This document shows positions 37,602 to 49,219 of a stretch of DNA of 64,000 bases, one piece after another. The translations under genes were made by a program, and so were the position numbers. A model generated the notes under the pieces. It had not been told where the DNA came from, made no database searches, and saw only the letters and a program-made list of their open reading frames with translations. Source of the DNA: Alisma plantago-aquatica (taxonomy: Eukaryota > Streptophyta > Magnoliopsida > Alismatales > Alismataceae); NCBI GenBank assembly GCA_963693085.1, contig OY856413.1:101630801-101694800 (forward strand). Direction: 5' to 3'. Numbering within the stretch: position 1 is the first letter of the stretch; every line of letters starts with the position of its first letter.

Positions 37602-39060
37602 CCTATAGTTGGCTTCCACACAAAACTAAATCTTTTCCCTAGTATATATTCTTTCCATTTCTAAGCAAACGCTTATACATTTTTTATAAAAAAATATATA
37701 ACATCATTTCATATGAAAGTAAAATAAAATTCAACCAATATTACAATAATATCATTCATCCTCTCCAAGACCCACAAGATCATGTAATTGCGATGCATAC
37801 AATTTTAAATATATTAGTAACGCATAAGAATCCTTAATGGTGATTATATAAATATAGAAAGGAAATTTCGTTAGTAAAGCATCTTGTTTTTATTAATATC
37901 TAGTTTTTTTCATTGGTATATTGTTCTACCTTGACATTTAGGATTAAAATAAATCTAACCTCTTTATATTTTGTTGTTGCTTCCACAAGATGGGGTGGTT
38001 CTCTGGGCTAAGCTTGAGTCTCCATAGGTCCTTTAACATAAGTTGATGAACAAGATGGGGTGGTGGCTTGGGGTCACAAGGGTTAAAAAGGAGAAAAAGT
38101 AGTTGAGATGTAAGTCCTTTCGCTTGATATGAAGCATTTTCCACATGTATGGAAATAATATCTTGTAATAAATCATTCCTTCACGGTCTCGATATAATGA
38201 ATGGATTTGTTGGAATGAAATAAGAGACATAAAAATAATAAAGTCCATAAATGGAAAGGTAAGAAAATATATATTCCATACATGCAATTTTGGTTATCTT
38301 TGACGCGAGGGCATAACAATTGGCATACACATCTATCAAGTGAATATTGAATGCCTTTTTATGCTTGTAACATTTTCCTATACATATCTATCTGGACACA
38401 GTAGATAAATGGATTACTAAAATCATATTGTCGATAAATAATTTCTCTCGTCAGTTGATTAAAGAGTTCTAACAAGAAAATTGACATGTTTGTAAAACCA
38501 CAACATTTCATCATTTGAATCTACAGCGTAATTAATTTTTTTATAAATCTTATAGATTTTAGATTCTAAGTGTAAATAAAATTTTAAAAATAGTGTATGG
38601 AAAATAGTTGTATAAAAATAGTGAAAATTTGATTGTCATAGACAATAAGTTCTATATTAGTATTAACATGAATATAGTTATCCACATGAACACAACTTCA
38701 TCCTAGAATATCCAATCGTGATGCATATCAAAAGTATGTCAAACAAAAATATAGTGTTCATTAAGGGACTCAAGTTGATAGTTTACTTTTGCATTTCATA
38801 TATATACACGATGCTTTTCAACAGGAAACTATTTCATATAAGAATTTTTTTATAATAAAAATCAAAGAAGGAAATAACACTCAAGGAAATCATTAAAAAT
38901 CATAACGTCTAGTAAGAACAAATGATGTAAATATCTAAACATTGTGTTGTTTAAACTATTTACATAGACATGAGCATGCTTTACTTGGTGATATAGTCAA
39001 ACATTGGATTTTCCTAAAAAACATATAACATTTAGTTGGAATCTTAATATGTAATGTGTG
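37602..39060. other. AT-rich intergenic DNA
   Basis: No gene recognised. A short imperfect duplication of AGATGGGGTGGT lies at about 37988 and 38052. Confidence 0.35.
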
Positions 39061-39079
39061 TGTGCAAACACCTAGAAAT

Positions 39080-39900
39080 TATACCCCAAAGGCAGAAATT
39101 CCCAAATAGGAGGAAGAAGAAGAAGAAGAAGTGCTTACCAACCTTACAACTGAAAGAGAGCAACATAAGGCACAAAGAGTCAGGTCAACACCCTGCACAA
39201 ACCGCAAGCTCCCAGCCACTTTACGCATGCTAGCACAACATTATCCATGGAAAACCAATGCCTCCGGATTGTAGAGGCAACCAACCAGTAGATTGAAATG
39301 CTCCGCCAATCCATGGTTCCACGAGACAATGGCCTTAACGAAATTGAGACAAAGTTCACCACGAGATCAGAGTGCGAGCTGCAAATGTTTTGATCACGCA
39401 AGCGGATGAGTGACAAAGAAATTCTGTAGCTTGCTTCATACGCCAAACAAAGTTCCGTACAGGAGAGACATGATTGTATACATGTCGTCAAAGAATACTT
39501 CTGTCTTCTCGTAAATTGCGACTTGACGTGTCCTTATACTATCGACCACACAACCGGTAAATGAAATCAAAGCACCTCAGAAGAAGACCACGGTAGGGAA
39601 AACGGAAGAATGATTTGCTTCCCATTTTGAAAGTGAAGTTACATTGATTATTCAGAATAAACCACCACTGCAGGGCTCTAAAGAAGATACGCTTGGAATA
39701 CTTTTCGACCTTGAGGATCGGCAGGCAGCTGTACAACTCATGTCAATCGAATTGGAAGTCAAACCCAACTTCACTGCTCTTCATCTGGCCTTTGAGGCGT
39801 CGGCTGAACAAAGAAAACTATAACCGCGCAGTACTCGTCATTATAGCAACGTCATGATGCTCGTAAAAAACTGATTTACAGAAAGGGGAAGGAGGCAGCA
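39080..39900 (-). other. Mixed-composition segment with open frames, unidentified
   Basis: Less AT-rich than its surroundings. Minus-strand frames at 39180-39491 (103 codons) and 39539-39736 (65 codons) have no recognisable domain. A (GAA)n-like purine run sits at 39110-39135. It may be a decayed gene or LTR; I cannot tell which. Confidence 0.25.
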
Positions 39901-40490
39901 CAGTTGAATGCCAACACAGAAGGTGCGGCATTGTTGGTAGTACATATTAGATGGTTACGGAAGAGTCTACTTATAATTGTGTTACAGAAAATGATGAAAG
40001 TTTGTTGCTAGATATTTAGGTTTAGGAGTCCGTTTATATTCAGGTTTGAAGAGTCCGGTTGATGATAAAACATCACGGCAGATGGACGGAAAGAGTATTA
40101 GCTCTTAGTATGGTAGAATAGTAGACGAGACATGATTTTATTTTCTTTAGTCTATAATGAATATGTATCTATATGGCTACCACTATTTAAATATTTCAGT
40201 TTAGTAATTCACGGTTAATATTTACATGTATAGGTCGCCAGGTCGGTATACCTTAAACTCTGGGGCCACATAAGGTTGCAGCCTCACCCACAACTGAAGG
40301 GCTTTCCTTTTAGAATGGGAAGATTTAAATGGCCTCATCCGTGTTTATCTCATGTAATTAATTTTTTGGCCCCTACCTTAGATACACTTGATTAAGGATA
40401 AGATAATTTTTCAAAATGTCTTGCATGTCAACACTTGTGTTTATCCCATAGAAAATTATTTAGCCAATACCAACTCCATTAGGATTGACA
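39901..40490. other. Intergenic, nothing recognised
   Basis: No coding sense or repeat visible. Confidence 0.3.
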
Positions 40491-40498
40491 TCCATGCA
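40491..40498. repeat. hAT-like target duplication, left
   Basis: TCCATGCA, compared with CCCATACA at 41353-41360: six of eight bases match, as expected for an old 8-bp hAT duplication. Confidence 0.5.
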
Positions 40499-41352
40499 TA
40501 GGGTTGTACATTTCTCGATCTCGAGCGATTTATTCGGAGCAGACCGGCTATTCAAACCAGTCCAGTCTTGGACTGACTTAACTTTCGGTCCGGTCTTTGG
40601 TCTTTTATTATTCCTACATCCGATCCTGGTTCCGACCCGGTACAAAATCGGTAGAAATCGATCAGAACTTGTTGAATAGAATAATATAAAAAACTTCTTA
40701 TACATGTTAATTATATCTAATATTTATGAAGGGTTGTACAGATGTAGAGTATATTATTAATGACTCTGGAAATGTCATTATATCAATAAATATCAATAGT
40801 TGAATTAACCATTGTACTTATTATTAAAACACCGAGTAACCATTAAATAAATTTGAATATTATATTATATTGTGACGAAGAAAAATTGAAAAGATGTTTC
40901 ATAATGAGTTAAATTGTTGATAAATTAGTATATTACGTACTAACTATCATATAATTCAAATTGTTGATAAATTAGTATATTACGTACTAACTATCATATA
41001 ATTCAATTTTGTAATAACTGCAAGTGCTCGTTTTTTGTGCTGCAAATTTATGACTGTTAGTCTCAAATGTGTTATTATTTATAAGTATTATATTAGTCAT
41101 ATTTCCAATAGTCTTATAATAGTTTGCTCGCTCGAGTTGAAAGAATTTAATTGTGTAACTTAGTTTGTGTTACCAAATTCAATTAATAATTTTATAACAT
41201 ATATATTTTATATTTTATAATCAAGACAATATGAATAGGGTATTTGGTCTCGGTCAGGTCCCGGTCCAGTCTATGATTTTTTCAGTCTGGTCTATGATTT
41301 TTTATTAACCGGGTCTCAATCCGGTCTGCGTTTGGACTGATGTACAACCCTA
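40499..41352. mobile_element. Non-autonomous hAT-like element
   Basis: An 854-bp segment with perfect 13-bp terminal inverted repeats TAGGGTTGTACAT. Next to both ends are imperfect inverted copies of GGTCCGGTCTGG-type words (40540-40600 and 41255-41330), so the ends can fold together. An 8-bp degenerate target duplication supports a hAT-type origin. The interior is AT-rich and has no transposase. Confidence 0.65.
40911..41004. repeat. Exact 47-bp tandem duplication
   Basis: 40911-40957 is repeated without change at 40958-41004 inside the hAT-like element, so the duplication is recent compared with the degenerate target site. Confidence 0.93.
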
Positions 41353-41360
41353 CCCATACA
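41353..41360. repeat. hAT-like target duplication, right
   Basis: CCCATACA; see 40491-40498. Confidence 0.5.
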
Positions 41361-41559
41361 CCGAGAACGTGCAAAGCTGTCAATATTTATTTCTATTGGC
41401 ACTGTGTGACACATAATTCTGACAAAATGTCGGGTGTTGTTTGCATGACATGCAACTATGTAGTTGTTGCGACCAATGCATTTCTTCCACTCACCTACAA
41501 GTTGTCCAACCCACACATCTATTTTCTATCCCACCAACGAAAGTGCTAATTTGAAAATT

Positions 41560-42830
41560 CATTTTTTTTTTCATTTCTCTCCAGTTCTCGGGTATATATA
41601 ATTCTTCTCACACTATCATATTTCTATTTTGTTGCTAAGTACAAAATTGATACTTAAAGATGTTCAAGACAACAAAAAAATAAATAAACAACAACTGGAT
41701 CAAAAATATAATAGGACAGTGCGTATAGTCTGGAATAATTGTTCGTTATTTATGTTTGTGTAACTAAAATATCAATTTATTATATAATATCATCTCATCA
41801 CGTATTATACTTCCATTACGAATTACACAACGATACTACATTAAAAGTCGCTAGTAGCAAACCGTATATGTTTCTTTTAGCACAATGCAACACAAAGATC
41901 TAGGCGAGACGAGTTTACATTGTTTTCTTCCACTTCTCTATTAGATATTACGAACATGTCATATTTGTCCATGTTTCGCTGTTAAGTCCAAGAACAATAC
42001 TTAATCCAATTCAAGATAGCACCCAAACATATCAACAACGGGTCCCAGAATAAAAGAGCACAGCACAGTGCATATCGACACCATATTTGCTCATTATTTA
42101 TGTTTGTAGACTGTATTATTAAATTTGTTGTGAAATATCATCACATCCTCTAATACACTTCTTAAAGATTATGACACAGTTACACCATACTAGAAAAGTC
42201 ATTATTAGCACATTTACCACCCATTCACCATCCTACCAATTGCCTTTATTCTCCCGTTTATAAATAAATTTTTTATTTAAAATTCAAAGTATTTTTTTTA
42301 TTTTTTCCTCCAAGGTTGTGTATGATGTCTCAACTCCCCTCATTCACATTTCAGCAATTTTAATGGTTAAGTTTCATAAGTTGTACTTAAATATGTTCAA
42401 GATAGTATCAAAAGCTTCAACAATCAGATCTAATATAAACTAGCACAATGTGTCACATTTAATTTTTTTTTTGACAATTCATTATATTTTATAATTATTT
42501 AATTTAGTATATATAAAATATTATATAAATGATAATGATAACGTGTGTTCTTAGCATTTTGCTAGTAATTTTAAGTACACTACTATTCAACATTCGTTAT
42601 ACTAAAAAACAACAACAACGTAATTAATATAAACCAAAATTATACTTACAGTCAAGATAATTTCGTGATCAGAAAAATATAATACAATGCATGCATACTA
42701 TTATATTTGTATGCATAATCTACATTATTACAAACTACTCAAACAAGCTCACATTGCTCAACATTGAACAAAAACAAAACTAATTTATAAATAATATAAT
42801 ACCAAAATTCATTCAATATATGTCTGAATT
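41560..42830. repeat. Degenerate tandem repeats of about 360 bp
   Basis: The same succession of words recurs: TTAAGT..., then TACTTAA..TTCAAGATAG, then CAACAA..GGATC, then ATTATTTATGTTTGT, then AACACACTAC-like. Copies start near 41630, 41979 and 42362, with a shorter fourth at about 42630 (spacings about 349 and 383 bp). Copies are highly diverged. There is no coding content. Confidence 0.6.
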
Positions 42831-42837
42831 TTATACA

Positions 42838-43274
42838 TCACATGACTTTTTCCCCTTCAATTTGGTCACCAACCAAGATCAGCACTCCCGATGACGGCAA
42901 GGTAGTACCACATGCGAACAATGTCATGTGCACGATTTGATGATGGGAATCAGGAGGTGGCCTTGGTGCGACGATGCCCATACTATAGTGGAGGCTTGGG
43001 GGCAGATATGGCCCAAGCATGACAGTGGCCATATCAAGCGGCGGGGGGCTGGGTGTGACATCTTCCCAAGCACAACAACGTGTTGGCGGAAACTTTGGCA
43101 CGATGGCAGGCTGGGTGGAGATGTGGCATAGGCATGATGGCGGTCTGGGTGTTGCGTACGCTACGACAAATTGGGAGCTGCGGCAGGCTGGGCACAACAA
43201 TGACCTAGACACGATTGCAACTTGGGTGCTACGGCCTGATCGCGACGGAATATATAGAGTCGGTGTGGCGTGAC
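42838..43274. other. GC-rich segment with imperfect short repeats
   Basis: Repeated variants of GGCTGGGTG, GCACGATGGC and GGCATGATGGC at about 40-60 bp spacing. A 124-codon minus-strand frame (42838-43212) and frames on the plus strand follow from this composition, and no domain is recognisable. The copia LTR begins immediately after it. Confidence 0.4.
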
Positions 43275-43911
43275 TGTAGGGAAATATGGTACAAATCAGA
43301 AAGTAGAATTTTTTTTCACCATATTCCTATAAGATCGCGTGAATAACTATAATGCAGGAAGGATAGTTTTAAGGATATATCTGATCCTGGAGCAAGTCTA
43401 ACAACATCTCTTCATTGTCGTCGATGCACAACTATCATGGATGGTGTCTATGCAACTCCTTGTTACACTACGACTCGTCTGACTGTTGCACCCTCTGATC
43501 TACACATCAGGAAGTAGGACTGCTGCAACTCCCCCTAGTCACATCAGAGATTGCATCTACGAATGTCGTCTTCTTCAACATCTCCTCTTATCACGGACTG
43601 CTGGCTGACGTTGGCCTCTGAACAACATACAACAACCTCTCGACTCTATAGTAGTTGACACATACCGTCTAGAACTCATGTTGTCCTGCTAGAATGATCA
43701 GGAAGGAGTCGTCCCTCTTGTTGGTGTGCTAGTCACCAACTTACTCTCCTACAATGACAACTAACAGTTGTTCTCTCCCGTGGCTATCCCTTCTTGTCGG
43801 GTAGGACTTGTCTGGGCTCTCGTGGTTATCACAATAAGAGAGGACAAAAATTGTTAGATGAATTGATTCTTAATTATCTGTGTTGTACTCTGGAAAGCCC
43901 ACAGTACCACT

Positions 43912-43921
43912 CTATTTATAG
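43912..43921 (-). promoter_or_regulatory. TATA box in 3' LTR of copia element 2
   Basis: The minus strand reads CTATAAATAG at the same relative position as in the 5' LTR (62560-62569). Confidence 0.55.
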
Positions 43922-44029
43922 TAGAGGCCAGGCTCAAGGTTCTCAGTTAGTATTCGATACATGATTAATGTGCGGGAGTGGAAAGGATTAGAATAACTCA
44001 AATTTTTGCAACAATTTTTAGAAATTGCA

Positions 44030-44470
44030 CAACATGCGACCACTCGAAATAGCTATTTGGCAAAGCCAGACTGTCGTCTGGCATGCGAGGTGGTTGTCTT
44101 GCACTGCGAGATGGTCGTTTTACAGTTTCTCAGTTGTATATGAATTTGACAAATCAATTTGCCATCAATGGTATACATTGATTTCCTTATGTAACAAGTA
44201 TTGCTCAAGAAAAACAAATAGGAAAACATCTAGAACCTTCCACGACTAAACTGGACCATCTCACCCATGTGAGATGGCCGTCTCGGCTCACTCAGAAGGT
44301 CGTTTGGTGACTCGAGTCGAGCTAGTATGGTTGGGTTGGTTCAAACCTTAGCCAAATTCATCTCACAATAAGCCTAACACCCAGATGCCCGTCTCAACAC
44401 TTGAGATGACCGTTTGACACTCTAGACGGCTGCCTCAACACTTGAGATGGCTGTCTGGCAGTGTTGTCAA
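44030..44470. repeat. GAGATGGCCGTCT motif array, U3 of 3' LTR
   Basis: About eight variants of CTTGAGATGGCCGTCTGGCA, upstream of the TATA box on the minus strand. It occupies the same LTR position as the CGATCG array of element 1 but with a different core. Confidence 0.7.
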
Positions 44471-45529
44471 CCTATTTGTTGTGTGAATCAAATACCTAAA
44501 TACTTTAGTACTTAATTCAATTATCATTTAAGATCTGAACTCCTCTTCTAGGTCAAGACCTATGTCTGTGACCCTATAGGTCCCATATTACATTGACAGT
44601 GAATGGTCATAACACTTATGACATCACAAGCAATGAGCGATGCCTAGTCACACATCAATGCTATCCAAGTAAATAGAAAGTTAGAGAACAACTTCAACCT
44701 ACAATCTATGTATGATGTTGCAGTGTTTGTATAGTTTCTTTTTCACTGATGTCTAAATTGAACTAGAGGCATGGAGCAATCACCCTCATTACTATTCAAT
44801 CCTTTTCTTAAACCAAAGCAGACTATCTGAGATATATGTAAGCTCAATATCACATATTGACTCACATGCGCATGGCCATGCTTTTCTCAGTCTCACTAAT
44901 CAAGAGGCCTCTGTGTCACTCACAGTCAATCCCCATATGTCAAAGCCACCCAATCATCCCCATTATAACACCCCATTTTTCAAGACTACATTTGACGATG
45001 TCAAAGTGTACCCAAAGGCATGTGTTGAGTGTAATGATTTCATGTCTAAGAACTACAACCACCACCATCACTGTGAGATTTGACTATGACTTCCATGAAG
45101 ATGGATTCCATGTGTCAGACTCACTGTGGGTCTGTCTGATACACTGTTCTCTAACATGTATCTATGTGCTTGAATTGATATTGTCATATCATGATTAATG
45201 AGATTTAGTCATCAACCAACTCACAGTATGACCTTATGTGTTATTGTTGTCTATCAACCTTCCATAATAAAAACTGATTAGAGACATAATGAGAATATCT
45301 ATATGTACTCTTAATATATGTATGATCTCATCTACAAGGTTAATAACTTGAATACATACGTCATTAAGTAATATAATTCTCTAGACATTTATAATGTTAC
45401 ATCATTATCTCATAAAAGAATAAATAGAATAAATTGGAAGCTTTCCTTTTATTAATAATCAAATCATTTTTACATGATATGCTATTACAATCATCACATG
45501 ATTGGATCTCTGGGCATACATAACCAACA

Positions 45530-45541
45530 GAGTTCCACTTG
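45530..45541 (-). other. Polypurine tract of copia element 2
   Basis: The minus strand reads GCAAGTGGAACTC directly before the 3' LTR. This is a slightly mutated version of the element 1 tract. Confidence 0.7.
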
Positions 45542-45566
45542 CAGTTAGAGCCAATCACCCATGAAT

Positions 45567-45595
45567 CACTACCAAAAAAATAGGAAATAGCTACA
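45567..45595 (+). repeat. Left terminal inverted repeat of CACTA element
   Basis: CACTACCAAAAAAATAGG followed by AAATAGCTACA. About 20 of 29 positions match the inverted right end. Confidence 0.85.
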
Positions 45596-45739
45596 TTTCG
45601 TTTAGCTACAATTAAAAAAAGTATAGTTAAAAACTAGTTTACTTTACAATTTATAAAATTTGTAGTCAAAATTATGTAGCTAGATGGGTTAAAGGAGTAA
45701 CTACATTTATTTTAACTACATGTAGAAAAAATGTTGTTA

Positions 45740-46260
45740 ATTTAACTTTTTGATACTTCCCCTCAAACGAAAAAGTTCCCTCCCTTTCCCGCGCTCACTT
45801 GTTATTCACGCCTGGAAGCACCCGTCTCCCCCCTCCCCTGCAAATCCCCCCCCCAAAATGAGTACCTAATATCGATATGGTTTCTCTCCCGGTTCTCTCC
45901 CCTCCATGGTCTCATCCCCCCTCCATGGTCGCATCCCCCCTCTCCGATCGACAGTCTCTCTTGGTCTCTCCGGATCCTCATTCTATCTCATCCTAAACAA
46001 CATCTTCCCAACCCCCCACCCAACATGTGTTCTGCCGATCTCCTGGTTCTTCTAAGCTGCTCCACCTAGATGCCTCTTGGCACCATCCGTTGCAGGTTTT
46101 GCCACTACATTTTTTGCAGGATTTGTTGCCGCTGTCTATTGCAAGCGTTGGAGTTGCCTCTGTCGCCTGTTGTAGGCCCTAGATCTGCCTTTAATTACAG
46201 TTACAGGATGCTGCCCCACTAGTATTGTAGCATCCACACTTCTTGCAGCCGTTTGAACTT
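45740..46260. other. C-rich interior of CACTA element
   Basis: Pyrimidine-rich DNA with poly-C runs and repeated CCTCCATGGTC words, similar to a 5' UTR or promoter-proximal sequence. No product is recognised. Confidence 0.35.
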
Positions 46261-46265
46261 CCCCT

Positions 46266-46839
46266 TTGATGTCATCCAAGGATTCTACTCATGATGATTT
46301 CAATCATAATCCATATTTAGATGCAGGTTTTGTCATTAAGGAAGTCAGATTCATGCATGAACCCTCTGAATCAGGTAGAAGCATTGATAACAGAACCTTG
46401 ATGGTTGATAATGGATACCATATTCCCGGAGAAGCCACAAGCCATGGAGGATATTTTCTACATTGCCTCCTGCTATCCGAGCTGAAGTGTTTGTTTAGCA
46501 ACAAGCCAATGGCTATACCAGTCCTAGGAACCTGAAACTCAACATGTTGAGATGGATATTGTTTCCATAATAGCTACATTTCCTTCTGAATTGCATGAGG
46601 TTAGAGTCCTTCCCTGTATCTATGTTTATATTTAACTCATATTTGAACATGTTAAGCATGTTTTTCTCAATAGTTGGGGTCTTGTATATGAGATTTTACA
46701 TGTGAGTTTTGTATTTCAGGTTCTTTTTGCATCACCAGAAGCAAAATTTTTTGCTAGCCTAACTCCCGCAGTTGTTCAAGTGACTAACACGTTAATGGTG
46801 GAGTCATATTTTATATTCTCATCCTCAATTCTCAAACAG
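46266..46839 (+). pseudogene. Captured fragment of UPL1/2-type HECT ubiquitin ligase
   Basis: The best-supported part is 46549-46599, reading EMDIVSIIATFPSELHE, then a donor GTTAGA, an intron, an acceptor at 46718-46719 and an exon from 46720 reading VLFASPEAKFFASLTPAVVQ up to a donor-like GTAAGT near 46839. This matches the SIIATFPxxLREEVLLTSxxAxLxxLTPAL segment of plant UPL1/UPL2, large E3 ligases with a C-terminal HECT domain. About 46460-46510 another frame gives FSTLPPAIRAEVFV, like the ubiquitin-binding LPxxIxAEVL motif that precedes it in UPL1. Frameshifts and a stop between these pieces make it non-coding. The frame at 46266-46535 may be upstream UPL sequence, but I am not sure. The HECT domain is absent. 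Confidence 0.75.
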
Positions 46840-48190
46840 TAAGTATTGCAGTTTTTCTCCACTTTTATATTAGTATATCTACCATAGATGTTTGCTAATT
46901 GGAATCTGTCTCATAAGAACTACTGATGAATGCTAGCTTAATGATTTTAGTCTAGATTCTAATTAGTATGAACATGCATTAAACTCTGTTCACCCTCCAC
47001 ATGCATTTTTCTAAACAATGGTTGTTAGATTTGTGTTAGAAAACAACTATGTTTTGCGCTAAGATGCTTTGGTGGAACATCTCTTATTTTAGTAGGGATA
47101 TCTTTTCATACACCCACCCCTTTTTTCTGATTAGTGGTACATGATCTCTGAGTACCTAAAAATTATAAAGGTATTACAAGTTTTACTCAATAGTCCTCCA
47201 GTAGACTACTCATGCTTCTTTGAGGTCTTTTGTTAATAGTAATTTGTAGCAAGGTGGCCTTTGTCTGCTTCTGCCCTTGATGGAAATGGAAGAGTTGTTG
47301 AAGCTTGGTCTTCTTTTCTTTGTATTAGACTATTTCTCCACCAATATATCTCTTATGAAAGAAAGTAGTGATAGTTCCATTTTATTCGGAGAACCCTATA
47401 TGATGTTTAAAATCTCAACTACTCCCTTTTTTGAATATGAATATGAACATCTTAATTGGGAGATCTACTACCCTACTTAAGTACTTAGTTTCTAGTATTA
47501 AATGTCCATTTATATGATCTTTGCTTTGTGGCTGATGTGGCATGAAATCTTTACTGTCAAGAATATATCTCAAAGGTGGTTTTTACTCATGAAATCTCTA
47601 CTGTCAACAATAACTTTATAGCTCATATCTTACTATTATGAAATGCCATGTACATCAACTAAAATGAATCACCGCATACTAATTTTTACATACTATATTA
47701 TATCAAATATGCCAACACTTTGACATTCCATCACAATTGAATTTGAAAGCTTTATACACTGGTTATACTCTATATAGGAGTAATCTATAAGGATTCACAT
47801 TTCTTTTTACCTTAAACGACTTGCCTCATGGACAAAATTTAACACTATTTTTTCAGTTGAGCAATTTTCTACTCAATAAGTGCTTAGAATCAACCTATAA
47901 GAATTCACTAACACCCACCATGAGGAATGACATATGTTTTCCATGGGAATTTCCAGATTTGAGAACCAAGAATACCCCCCAACGTCTAGGCAAACTAATT
48001 TTGAGTCAGACATAGTTATTTTTATTGTGGGTTGGCTATTTTTATTGTGGGTTAGCAGAATATTAATTTATTTCTTCAGAGACTACAATACCAAAACAAA
48101 ATTTTCATATGTAAAAATGTTTATATAAAGAGTTCCCAATTGAAGCTCTATAAGTACTTTTATGGTAAGATTTGGTCTAGAAAAATAGTT
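46840..48190. other. CACTA interior, nothing recognised
   Basis: Intron-like AT-rich DNA. A plus-strand frame at 47277-47480 has no recognisable domain. Confidence 0.35.
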
Positions 48191-48196
48191 AGCTAT

Positions 48197-49219
48197 CTAG
48201 GTGAATGGAATTTTTTTGATGTACAGAGTCTTCAGTATTATTTTACAGCAAGGAGGATCAATGCATGTTGCATTAGGTTCAAGACAATTTGCAGTTGAAT
48301 GGGATTTTTTTCGATGTACAGAGTCTTCAAGTTTTTGTATCAGTACAACGACCTTCTTTCTATCTTTCACTGATTCAAGATCATTTGCTAGCATACTCAA
48401 TGTTAGTCTCACCTTATCCAAGTTGTTCTTCATCAATTTCTCTGTATCTGAGAACTTAGATTGAATCCCATCTATCTTTGATTGTAATTCCTATCATCTT
48501 CTTCTGACTCCCTTAACTACGAAGACAAATTTGAAGTGTCAAGCTTAGTAGCTATGAGGCTTTCAAGTGAATGCTAGATTTAATATTGGGATGCCATCAC
48601 TTTGTGCTTTTCATCTTCAAGTGTGACCCTTTTTGCATCCCTTTCCTTCTGTAATTTCAGATGAATCTCTGAGCAGTTTCTAATTCACTTACAGAAAGTG
48701 CAAGTTTCTCATAAAGTTGTTTAATTTCCTCATCTTTCTTGGATAGGATTTTTTTGGATAATTTTCTTTACTCAGTGAACGTTGGCTGCAGGGCCTCAAT
48801 GCTCATCCCCGTATCCTTGAGATCCAGTCTAGGAAATCTAACCCTGACTTGAAGGAAATCAATATCATGCATCTTGTCCTTCAGTTGTCCTTCTAGTTGC
48901 CTCCTTTCTTCACCAGTCTGTAATAGGCTAGACTGCAGCTGGTCTAGTCTATATTGGAGCTCCCTGACAGATCTGTTGTGTTCTTGAGTATGTGACTGAA
49001 ACCTGATATCATGGCATTGATAGAAGCCATCTGGTTCGAAAAGGCAACCTTTTCTTCTTTTAGTTTTCTTATCATCTTTTGTCTTTCACACTGTTCATTC
49101 ATCATCTTTCCCTCGAATGCCTTATTCATGGGATCAATGGGAGTTTCCTTTTCCCCTAGCAGTGACTTCATCATTGGGATGTCAAACTCTATTGCGGATC
49201 TGTCATATCCAGAGATCAC
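48197..49219 (-). pseudogene. Captured coiled-coil protein fragment, antisense
   Basis: On the minus strand, pieces with strong heptad character lie in succession. 49219-48944 (91 codons) includes KMMNEQCERQKMIRKLKEEK. A middle part with EERRQLEGQLKDKMHDIDFL and KILSKKDEEIKQLYEKLALS follows, then 48480-48300 with MKNNLDKVRLTLSMLANDLE and KDRKKVVVLIQKLEDSVHRK. Frameshifts and stops separate them. Glu/Lys/Leu content points to a long cytoskeletal or chromatin-associated coiled-coil protein; I cannot name the family. It is opposite in orientation to the other captured genes. A ~98-bp imperfect duplication (GATGTACAGAGTCTTCA at about 48218 and 48314) lies at its end. Confidence 0.55.

Larger units (their letters stand above)
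43275..45529 (-). repeat. 3' LTR of copia element 2
   Basis: 2255 bp, starts TGTAGG and ends CCAACA. It pairs with 61923-64000. Parts (for example 44540-45180) align with the LTR of element 1, while the U3 repeat section differs. Confidence 0.9.
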
